Assembly: GCF_000004825.1 (NCBI RefSeq)
Contig: NW_008805092.1
Span: forward strand, 186,001 to 250,000
DNA: 64,000 nucleotides
Reading direction: 5' to 3'
Origin: Heterostelium album PN500
Lineage: Eukaryota; Evosea; Eumycetozoa; Acytosteliales; Acytosteliaceae
Position 1 is the first letter of the stretch, and each line of letters opens with the position of its first letter. The position numbers were made by a program, and so were the translations under genes. The notes beneath the pieces are model-generated. The model was not told where the DNA came from. It ran no database searches and worked only from the letters and a program-made list of their open reading frames with translations. This document shows positions 54,687 to 64,000 of this stretch, piece after piece.

Positions 54687-55471
54687 ATGAAAATAAAAGC
54701 TAATAATAATATTATAAGTGATAAGGTACTTAAGGCTGAAAGCTTAATGAAAAACTATAAAGATACTCTTTTAGCTCTAAGCATTCAAAAATTAGTAGAA
54801 GCTTTTCCGAAATGCGGAAAAGCTGAACTATCAAAAGCAAAAAAAATAGTTCAAGCAGAACAAGGTAAATAAAATATTTATGTATTTTGAATAGTTTAAA
54901 ATAACTAAAAGTTATTATTTCAGTGCTTGTAGCTAATGGATATGATACAAATGATCATCAAGAGGATGATGATGAAGCAGAAGAAGAAGAAAGTGAAGCA
55001 GAAGAAGAGGATCCAGTTGTTTCTAAGAAGAAGAAGAAAGCAAAACACCATCACAATGAAAGTGATGTCTTATCAAGCTGCGCAGATATTAGTGGAAGAA
55101 ATGTATTCGATCACAACATTATAGCAAGGGAAAATAATGTTTACCTAATTACTCGGAAGATACATTGCACAGTCAATGTCAACTTTGAAAGTTCTAAGGG
55201 TGGAAGGCTTATCTACACTTTTGAAACGGATACGGTTCTTAGCTCTGACCATACTTGTATGACCAATCTATTAAAAGTAGATCCTGAACACAAGGATATG
55301 CAATGGTTCAAGAAAAAAGTATATCCCATTACCATCGATTTCACTCTTCCAGATGGTACCGAAAAAGACAAAGAAAAAATAGAGTACATTAAGGATGATA
55401 AATATCATATATGGAAATTCCCAAGAAGAAACATTTTGATGGACACAAAATTCAAAATGATAACTGAATAA
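54687..55471 (+). CDS. Unrecognised protein with acidic/basic linker
   Basis: Two exons: 54687-54864 and 54924-55471; 241 aa. Residues 1-60 are helical and Lys-rich ('LSIQKLVEAFPKCGKAELSK'). Residues 70-105 are an Asp/Glu block followed by Lys/His ('EEEESEAEEEDPVVSKKKKK'), typical of nuclear proteins. Residues 110-241 form a beta-rich domain ('NVYLITRKIHCTVNVNFES', 'RLIYTFETDTVLSSDHTC', 'YHIWKFPRRNILMD'). I do not recognise it. The intron (gtaaat...ttcag) is standard and joins the two reading frames in phase. The composition is more AT-rich than neighbouring housekeeping genes, which could mean a fast-evolving or lineage-specific gene. Confidence 0.75.
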
Positions 55472-55653
55472 AAAACAATTTTTTCAATCTAATCCTTTTT
55501 TTAAAATTTTTTTATTTTTATTTTTCATTTTTTTTCATTTTTTTATTTTTTTACTTGTACCAACTTGGTACATTCCCATTGTCTGTGATTGTTGTTGATT
55601 CATTGAATTGATTGTTGTATTTATGAATGATATCTAATAATATTGATGTCGAA

Positions 55654-56033
55654 TCATTGGGAGTGTTGTTTGAGAAGTTCGTCAATATTGAATAGATCAA
55701 GATGTTCATTGAATAATGTTTGATTATTATGATTGATGAATGATTGTAATGATGAACTTGTTGTTATTGATTCCATTATTGTTGTTGTTGAATATAATGA
55801 TGTGGTATCATCAGTTACTGATTTATCAGGAAGAATCCTTGACACAATCTGTTTGGAAAAAAAAAAACAAAAGTGAATAACCTTATAAGGTTATTTTAAA
55901 AATCAACTATCGATGGTTGATTTTTTTTTTCAAATATTTTTAGTCTTTTTTTTTAAACTATCTATTTGTACTTATATAATAAATAAAGGAACATGTATAA
56001 ATTGATTATCTTTTTTGCAACAGTTTTCATACC
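55654..56033 (-). CDS. Small Ser/Thr-rich protein, 5' end unresolved
   Basis: The 3' exon, 55848-55654, follows a good acceptor (ccaaacag) and reads 'IVSRILPDKSVTDDTTSLYS', then Thr/Ser-rich and 'FNEHLDLFNIDELLKQHSQ'. A plausible upstream exon ends at 56033 with a gtatga donor and continues in frame ('KVNLLCLFTQNTTTK'). It has no in-frame ATG before a stop near 56091. Either another short exon lies upstream, close to the RELCH promoter, or this is not a real gene. No family recognised. Confidence 0.35.
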
Positions 56034-56300
56034 TTTGTTGTCGTATTCTGAGTAAATAAACAAAGTAAATTAACTTTGCTCTTTTCATCAAAAAAATTTC
56101 ATCTTCAAAAAAAAAAAAAAATAAAAAAATTTGATTATTATAAATTAAAGTGTGAAAAGGTGGTTAGCTTTTAAGCGACTTTTGAATGATATCCTATCTA
56201 ATTTAATATTTATACACAGAATACTTTAACCATTTTTTATTTATTTATATATATTTTTAAAAAAGAATAGAAAAGAAAAAGATAAATATAGTATTAAGAA

Positions 56301-59300
56301 ATGAAAGAAGAATTTGCAAAATTCTTATTATCTAAAGGTTACTATTTAACAGCTTTAGAGTTTCACCAGGAGTTGTTGGAGGGTGACGGAACTGAACTGC
56401 CTGCACTCAAAGAGTACTTCCAATCATTGACAACATCAACTCAAGATCCATTAAGAATAATTAAAGGTAAATAAAAATATCACTATTAGATAGTTAATAT
56501 TCTATAATTATAATACTCATCTCATTCATTTGATCTCAAATGTATCATATCATAAATAGAGAGAAAGAAACAACAGGGAATAGTATCGAATGAATCCGAT
56601 AAATCTAAAGATGAAAAGATATCGTTGTTGGAATATGAGCTGAGACAATCAAGAGAAGATATCATTCAATTGAAAGAACAATTGAAATCAAGATTAAATT
56701 CAAGTACAACTATTAATAATAATAGTGTTGATAATAATAATAATAATAATAGTAGTAGTAATGGAAGTAATAGTAATGTAGAACAACAGCAACAAACTAG
56801 TAGTAGTAGTAGTAATAGTAGTAATAGTAATATAGATAGTAAGAAACAATTGGATAGTGTATCGAAAGAAAAGATTAAATCACATGAAAAGAAGATTTTG
56901 AATTATCTGTTTAGAAAGTACTTGTCTGCCAATGGCTATCCACTGACATCGGTTACTTTCTCAGAGGAGAGCGAAGATAGCGCTAGAAATTGGTCGGATC
57001 TTCAATTGAATCAACCGGAACCACCTTCTCTCTTGACGATCTATCGCTATTTCTTTGAGAATGGTGATTCCGGTGTGCAGGGCGTCCTCACCAAAACGAT
57101 GGGTGAGATTGCAAAGCTCAAGAAGGAGTTGGCCGACAACGAAGGTCACTGGCGAAACATTCAGAAGGAGAAAGAACAACTCCATCTGAAACTAAAGGAA
57201 TCGAATATAATCATTGAACAGCTAAAGAAGAATCAACTATCGGGCAGTAGTGCTGTCGGAATGTTGACGACCTCTACATCCAGTTCAACAACATCAACAA
57301 CAACCACCACGACAACCACAAGTATAACATCGCCAAACACTCAATTACAGCAACAGCAACATCGTAAATCATTGGAGATGAATGCAAGCGATGTATCGGT
57401 GATGAGAAATACGTTTAGATCGATGGTCGACAAGCGTAGACAGACCGTTGCCTTCCAGATTGTCTCGAACGACGACGAGTCGGAAGCAAGCATGAGAATC
57501 GCCGACGAAGTCGAACAGCTGCGTTCACACGATTCCGACCAGCTAGGAAAGATCGTCAAGGTGATAGCTAGTTCACTGCCACACATTCTCCCGGGAGTCT
57601 TGTTGAATAAGCGTGAGGAGTTGATCCCGCTGATCTTGGTCGTCATTTCCAATCATCCCGATGAAACGACGCGATTCGCTCTCACCAAGCTACTGTTCAA
57701 CCTGATAAAGAAACCCAATGAATTCCAGCGACATGCCATCATGAAGGGCTGTATGGCGCTGGCATCGATTGTCGGTCCGCAACGTACAGAGACCGAGATT
57801 CTCTCGCAGTGCTGGGAGCAGCTCACAGAGAAGCATCCGGAGCGACGTGTCTTGGTTGCCGATTCCTGTGGATCGCTCGCTCAGTTTGCCAGTCCCGATC
57901 TCCGGCTGTCGTTGATCTTGTCGATTCTCCAGCAGCTCGGACAAGACAAGTCGGCACTCGTCCGTATTGCCGTCGCCAAGAACTTCTCACTTCTCATCAA
58001 CTTTTTCGATGGCACCGACAAGTACAACCAAGTGGAAGAGTCATTCAAAGCACTGATCTACGATACCGAAGCAGAGGTATCACTCGCCACCAGAGTATAC
58101 TTCCTTCCCTCACTTGCCAACTGGACAGATCTCTTGGAATCACTGAACTCCAAACTAACAAACCTGTTATTAACAGAGATGTATTCACTTGTTCATGTAA
58201 GTAGTAATTATAAGAAATTTCAATTAATTGTAACCAAGACTAACAAGACAATATTATAATAGAGATATACAAATCAAAAAGAAGAATTCAAGATTCCGGA
58301 ACAAGATATATTAAAGTTGGAACAAATATTAGCATGCTTTATGGATTTAGTACCGAGAATACATCAATCTCTTATCTCATCATCTCCATTAATATCTGTA
58401 TGTATACATATTTTGTTGATATCTATTTTACACTTATTAACAATATGTAATATTATTATAGGAAAAAGAAGCAAAGAATATTGAAAATGAATATGACAGA
58501 CAAGAAGCAATCTATCAATATCAAATGAATGAGAATAAATCGAAATTGAATCAACAGAATGGCCATGGTGTCGATGCCAATGGTTCGTTAAATGGTGGCG
58601 AGGGTAGCAGTAGTTCAAGTGGTAGAGCTTCTACTGCCTCATCAGAGTCTACAGCATCATCGTCATCGTCGTCAACTGGAGCAGTTACAAATTCATCCAA
58701 TAGAATATCGATACTCGGTAAATCAGAAACAGCTAGATTACACGCACAGTTTGAACAATATCTGATGTCGTTGGTCAACAACGATGTATCTTCACCCAAC
58801 TGGAAATCGCTGGAGTGGATCTCAACGGATTTCATCAACAAACTCCTAAACATCCTCTATTGCATACCAATGAGAAACACTCGTCTCATCTCATTGTTTG
58901 CCAAAGCACTCAATGTTTTCTGCACGGTATTCGGTCAAGTATTCACCAAGAGAGTCGTAAAGAGTGCATTCTACAAAGAATTCCAAAAGGATTCAAGAGG
59001 AAGTAAGTAGTTATAACATAATAATAATAATAACAAACTTTAAATTAATTATTTTTTTAACAATATAAAATTAAATAGATGAAGCACCAGTAAAGAAATA
59101 TAGATTGGTACCAATATTCGCAGCTGGAGTATTACATTCATTGGAATCATCGGAACTAAATACATTCCTCAGTGACATTGTTGTACAGATTTCAATGGAA
59201 GAGAGAGGATGGGATCACAGCAACTTCCCAGCACTCGTAAAATCTATGGAGTTACTCTGTAACAATGATTTCGACAAGAAGAAAGACGTTGGACAGATCC

Positions 59301-60148
59301 TATCAAACTTGACTGCCAACCCATCAAACCAAGTTAGATCATGTATTTTAAATCTTTATAAAGTTATTGTAAGTTAATTGATAATATAATCTATCTATCT
59401 ATCTATCAATTATTAATAATTAATTATATATATTTTTAGATACCAGTATTCAGTCCACAACAAATATCAAATACTATTGTACCTTCTTTGATTACTATGA
59501 GTACAGATCCCGATAGAACCGTTAGAATGGTGTGTATCGGTGCATTATCGATCGTTCTTTCACAGCTAAGCGAAGACAATGCTATCGAAAAGATTGCAAT
59601 TGCTTTCGAGAAGATCTTGGATGACAAGAATCACAATTTGGAAGTAGAATTTGTACAATCTATCACTAAAATAATACCAACTGTTAAACCAAGATATAGA
59701 GATTCATGTAAGTAATTTTATTACACAAGTTGTAATCATCACTAATGTTTATTACTATTTAGTTTTCCTACCAAAGATTGTTGAGTATGTAAGAAGAAAC
59801 AATCATAATCCATCGAATGAAAATAGAAGAGAGATGTCACAGTGTCTGTTTGATTCACTGAGAGCATTCATGTCAGTCACTAATTTACCGAAGGAATTGA
59901 TTCAAGAACAAATTCATCCGGCACTAAAGTTGTTGTTGCACGACGCTCAACTACACGATCCATCGTTCAAGTCAATGGTGATATCGATGATCAACGACTT
60001 GGAGTCTGCAGTCAAAGAGGATCTGAGAGGACACATCAAGAAGAACAGTAGTAATCAAAAGCCACAATCGACAAGTCCACTCGATAAAGTACAAAACATA
60101 TCAATTGGATTACCAAATTGGGGATGGAAAAAAGATCCATCAAAATAA
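56301..60148 (+). CDS. relch: RELCH homologue (LisH, coiled coil and HEAT repeats; Rab11-binding)
   Basis: Seven exons: 56301-56466, 56560-58196, 58263-58397, 58462-59002, 59079-59368, 59440-59707, 59763-60148; 1140 aa. LisH at residues 1-35 ('KFLLSKGYYLTALEFHQELL'); coiled coil from about residue 75 ('LLEYELRQSREDIIQLKEQL'). A conserved middle block ('LNYLFRKYLSANGYPLTSVT') is followed by HEAT repeats to the C-terminus ('LPHILPGVLLNKREELIPLI', 'RTETEILSQCWEQLTEKHPE', 'RVLVADSCGSLAQFASPDLR'). These blocks match human RELCH/KIAA1468, which bridges Rab11 on recycling endosomes to OSBP on the trans-Golgi for cholesterol transfer. Asn/Ser-rich inserts are lineage-specific. Confident orthologue-level call. 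Confidence 0.93.
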
Positions 60149-60157
60149 ACTATTATA

Positions 60158-61194
60158 TTAATTAATGTCTATTTCAAATTGAATATTATAGACTTTGTTT
60201 TCTTGTCTGTCGATCTCTGACATGTAAACATTGTTTTGTTGATCTACTATGATGATTGATGTTGTTCTTGTACCGTAGGTTCTACCAGCAATTGTTATTT
60301 CATCGACGTAGATTGACGATAGTTTATGCTCGATCTCTTTTGGATATATGTTGGTAAGTGATTCATATGATTTCTCATTGTCAGCCATCAGTTTAAACAA
60401 TGTTTCATAGCTATGTTTATCTGGTATTCCATTTGGTATTAATTCATTCAATTTTAACTCTTTCAAAAGATGTAATCCTCTAGAAACTGTAATATTAAGT
60501 CAAAGTTAGAATGTAAAGTATCAATGATACGATAGAATATATATTTTTAAATTTACCTTTTGGCCATTTATGATCAATAAAACCATTGGAAATACCATAG
60601 AGTACACCTTTCTTTAGCTCAATGATGTCGTTACTGATGTCATTGGTTGCACTATTACAGAGATACAGACAAACTCCAGTGTTAACATCGCCAACAAACA
60701 CATTGAACGGACCATATTGATCAATCTCTTCTTTCAACTTTGTAAGGTATTGTTGTGGAGTTTCACCTGATAACAAATAGTCCTCAATAACGGAACCTCT
60801 GCTCTTGGGATAGATTGGTTCTACTATATTTCTTTTTTCGAAAAATAGATAAAAAACAGGATATCATTCAGCTTGCTGTTGATAGCTAATGTTACTTTGT
60901 TTCAAATGATTATATCTATAACAAAACACACTTTATGGATCTATAGTTTAATACAACTGCAAATTGACCTTTTGTATTGATACCTAACCAAGAACCACCT
61001 TGTTTAAGATCTCTACCACCATATATCTTTATATTATTATTATTATTATTATTATTACTATTGTTATAATCATTATTTAACACCCATGCAGAAAGAGGTT
61101 CTGTGGGTCTGTCAAAAAATTCATCTCTATTATTCAACAAAAGAAACGGTAAACTATCTTTATTCTCTCCTAATATAAAAAAAGTAATACACAT
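60158..61194 (-). CDS. tango2: TANGO2 homologue (NRDE protein)
   Basis: Three exons: 61194-60932, 60831-60557, 60486-60158; 288 aa. The N-terminal 'MCITFFILGE' and 'LLLNNRDEFFDRPTEPLSAW' carry the NRDE motif with the Cys2 nucleophile-like residue of Ntn-type folds. 'IYGGRDLKQGGSWLGINTKG' is the other hallmark. Later: 'SRGSVIEDYLLSG', 'FNVFVGDVNTG', 'LYGISNGFIDHKWPKG' and 'TYGTRTTSIIIV'. Animal TANGO2 is linked to lipid and haem handling and to secretion; its biochemical reaction is not settled. An Asn run at residues 45-55 is amoeba-typical. Intron 1 uses a gtgtgt donor. It converges on RELCH with only 9 bp between stop codons, so their 3' ends must overlap. Confidence 0.94.
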
Positions 61195-61507
61195 TATTGA
61201 TCAACCGATATCTAATTATTATAAATAAATATTTATTTACTATTTAATTGCTAAAAAACAAATTAACTTTTATTTTTTTAAATTCTCGTTATATCTGATT
61301 TTCATTTACATCCATTTACGTACGAGTAATAATTAAGTATAATAATATTATGCAAAGTTTCTTTAATCTTTATTAGTAAACAGTTGAAGCAATATTTATT
61401 AATATTGTTTGTTTTCGACTAAATAATACATTTATTTTTATTAATAATTATTAAAGGAAGGAGATTGTTTGTTTGAGATCTATAGATTATGATACATATA
61501 ATGATGT
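61195..61507. other. Spacer upstream of TANGO2
   Basis: About 310 bp of very AT-rich sequence between TANGO2 and the stop of the second receptor gene. No gene or repeat seen. Confidence 0.5.
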
Positions 61508-64000
61508 TTATTTAGTTTCATCATCTACCATTTTCAATTTGATTGTTTGTTTAGAGTATTTTCTAGAGGTTTCTCTCATTTTACTCTTGTTGGTAAGGTT
61601 GAACATTAGGAATCTTATTTTCTCTTTCTTCTTATAGTAGAGAACGACTGCTACTATTGTCGCTATCATTATGGCACCGACTACACTTACTATGATGGCA
61701 ATCATCATAGTCTTTGATGGTCTGGCTTTAGAACTGCCGCCGTTGCATCCTTGGCCACTGTTATCTTCACCAGTGTTTAATAGTACAGAAAAGTCTGGAT
61801 CGACTACACACTCCGTACAATACGGTATGCTAATACCTATGACTGTATCGGTGTAGTTATCGTTGTTTGAAATGATCTCGTTGATCGCTGTCACCGGTGT
61901 CTTGTCGGCCAAACCAACCGAGAGGAACCGACCGTAGAACGAACGATCGTTGATAGTCAACTTGATGAATTTGATATTGGATTTGTCGTCGGTTCCAATG
62001 TCTTGTTTCGGCGCGGTAGATTCGCAGCCAGTTGGCGGTGCCATCATCGCAATCTGAGTGACCATAACAACTCTTAGATGGTTGAGTCGGTCAGAGTAAT
62101 TCCAATTGCTAACTTCTATGCTGAGTTTGAGTGTATTGGCTGGATACATCGTTGTTTCACCGGCAAACTCTACGGTTCTGTCAGATGTCGAATGGTCGAT
62201 CAATGCTCGCACAGCATGAGTCGCACCAGGATTCTGGTTGGCAAGAAGATACTGATGAGTTGTTAGATTTTGTTTGACATCGACATTGTAATTCCATTGT
62301 GTTGTATTGATTTCATTTACAACCATCTCTTGAGAGTTCAACTCTTGTATGGCGATGATATTGAACTTAAATCCAAGACCTTCTTTTGTAACTATGGTTG
62401 GTGCAGGTTGTTTTTCATTGGGTGTGATCTTGACACCAGTATCAATCGCTGACTCACAATAGTAACCATTGAAATTTCTGTAACATTGACATCTACCAGA
62501 TACACATTGCCCATTTCCATTACATTTTGAATCGGTTCCACAATCATCAAGAGGTGGAACAACAACTTTATCTTTAAATTAAAGAAAAAGTTACTAAATG
62601 TTTGGATAATGGTAAAGAAATAATTCTACTTACTAACTGTTAAATTAACACCTGCTGTATAACCATTGGCTGAAACCAGCATGTCCAATGAAGCATATTT
62701 AATTGGACCTTTAATTGTACAAATATAAACCGTAGAATTAATAGAAACAAAAGTACAACTAAAGGTGTCTGATGAATTTCCTTTGGCCAGAGCAGAAACT
62801 TGATATGGATTCTGACCAAAGTTACCTTCAATATCAACATTTCCTCCATTACTTGTTATATTACTAATTGATTTAATTTTAAATTCTAATAAGATATAAT
62901 TAAATGATTAATAAAATATTTAATAATAAGTTTTTTAATCTAGATGTAGTGACATACCAAAAGCTGAATAAAGTGTTAACGTTACAATTTCAGTGGAAAT
63001 TTCTATTAATACTGGCTCAGTAGTAGAACTTTGCAGAGTAATATCAATTGTTGTTTCATTCCGACTGTAAGAAGGAGTTGCACCATTCGCTTTAACTACG
63101 TAATTCCATTCACCAGATGGAAAAGTACCATGTACTGTAATTTTTGTCTCACTTCCACTAGGAAAAGATTGAGCGTAATTTGCAACAGCTATAATTAAAT
63201 TGTTAATAAAATTAAAACAAAATTGTTTTTTTTTTTTTGAATAATTAATAAAGTCTTACTTTCTGATCCCCATTTAATGCTGAATTGTGATTGGAATTGG
63301 CTGCTAAATGTTATTACAGTACTACCGTATGGTGTTGGATAGGTGTATCGAAATTGTTTATTCGGAATGACAACACTAAGCTTATCGCTAGGAACAACAT
63401 CCAACCCATATCCAAGATTGGTTCCAAAAATATCAAAATCTAAAATCAAAAGTTAATAGAGTATTTAAAAAATTATTATTATTATTCTTACAATTTAATG
63501 ATTTATTTACTGTATAGGTAAGACTATTTAAAGAAATATCTAATTATTAAAAATAATTAGAGTTAGTTTTGATATTATAAAGATTAAAAATTAAATTTCA
63601 ATAACATACTACAAATAAAACCAGGTTGTGGAGGTGGTATTTGCGATGGTAATGTACTATTGGTTTGACTCCAATAGCAATAAAAACAGTCAGGTACTGT
63701 AGCAGGTGAAAGTGTTACATTCTTTAAAGTTAAAATGGTATTACAATACGATGGATAAAGTTGGGTGGTGACACTTGGAGTGCCAAATATAGCTATTGAT
63801 TTTGGTTGAACAACACCAATATCTCCAAGTACACCAGATAAATTATCATCATCGATCAAACTATAATTAAGAGAGTTTATATGTTAATAGTATCTAACGT
63901 AGAATGTTATTTTTAAGCTTACATTGTGCCACCAGAAGAATTTTTAAACCATGATTGGATTGGAAGTAAAGTATTGACGTTCTTTAAAGATCTTATTTTA
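61508..64000 (-). CDS. Second IPT/TIG receptor, 5' part beyond the window
   Basis: Six exons are visible: 64000-63923 (partial), 63860-63610, 63439-63260, 63188-62958, 62885-62634, 62571-61508. The ectodomain has TIG-like units ('ISNITSNGGNVDIEGNFGQ', 'FDIFGTNLGYG'), then an EGF-like domain ('KCNGNGQCVSGRCQC'). The same membrane-proximal beta domain follows as in the giant receptor ('YPANTLKLSIEVSNWNYSD', 'VMVTQIAMMAPPTGCES', 'VVDPDFSVLLN'). One TM helix ('TMMIAIIVSVVGAIMIATIV') and a longer basic tail ('KKKEKIRFLMFNLTNKSKMR') end it. Many N-glycosylation sequons. The intron-rich ectodomain contrasts with the giant receptor's single 4.9-kb exon. Same family by C-terminal architecture; signal peptide not in view. 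Confidence 0.88.

Noticed and set aside
1-64000. CRISPR arrays, prokaryotic operons, LTR retrotransposons, Polinton-type genes
   Set aside because: No regularly spaced repeats, no capsid, integrase or polymerase frames, and gene structure is clearly eukaryotic throughout.

Overview
This window is nuclear DNA of a social amoeba (Dictyostelia), probably outside the D. discoideum clade (Heterostelium/Cavenderia-like). The evidence is compact genes with short AT-rich GT-AG introns, AT-rich spacers, long Asn/Gln/Ser/Thr homopolymers, an array of F-box/FNIP-repeat genes, IPT/TIG-repeat surface receptors, a tRNA-Tyr with an intron, and a retroelement inserted just 3' of a tRNA gene. The less extreme AT bias in coding exons argues against D. 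discoideum itself. The species is an inference.

Layout. 1-1145: 3' part of a dictyostelid-type coiled-coil/beta-propeller-like gene (-). 1456-2340: Ure2-like glutathione S-transferase (-). 2896-4695: MAK/ICK-type kinase (+). 4962-7830: DENN-domain protein (+). 7905-9807: two tandem secreted cyclophilin-like genes (-). 10082-12656: CLC chloride channel (-). 13563-16829: large low-complexity nuclear-type protein (-). 17665-20304: striatin (-). 20978-22757: F-box-like gene (-). 22975-32225: five tandem F-box/FNIP-repeat genes plus a relic sixth copy (-). 32439-35177: NatC subunit NAA35/Mak10 (-). 35616-38342: two near-identical ankyrin-like genes (-), one cut short by a 1-nt change. 38575-39218: a hairpin, a retroelement fragment and tRNA-Gly(GCC). 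39741-40205: GFA/CENP-V-type protein (+). 40501-43200: SPINDLY O-fucosyltransferase (-). 43401-44998: SRAP/HMCES DNA-crosslink protein (-) with an E2F-like site upstream. 45312-46363: foldback, tRNA-Tyr(GTA), and a retroelement with poly(A) and target-site duplications. 46520-52999: giant IPT/TIG receptor (-). 54687-55471: unknown protein (+). 55654-56033: uncertain small gene (-). 56301-60148: RELCH homologue (+). 60158-61194: TANGO2 homologue (-). 61508-64000: second IPT/TIG receptor, 5' end outside the window (-).

Most genes are independent housekeeping functions (STRIPAK, NatC, O-fucosylation, Rab11/cholesterol transport, DNA-protein crosslink repair). The accessory parts are the F-box/FNIP array, the ankyrin pair, the two TIG receptors and the two tRNA loci. 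Both tRNA genes carry related retroelement sequence at about the same distance 3' and in the same orientation.

I derived exon coordinates by hand from reading frames and GT/AG borders. For every complete multi-exon gene the spliced length is a multiple of three. Promoters were not individually resolved.
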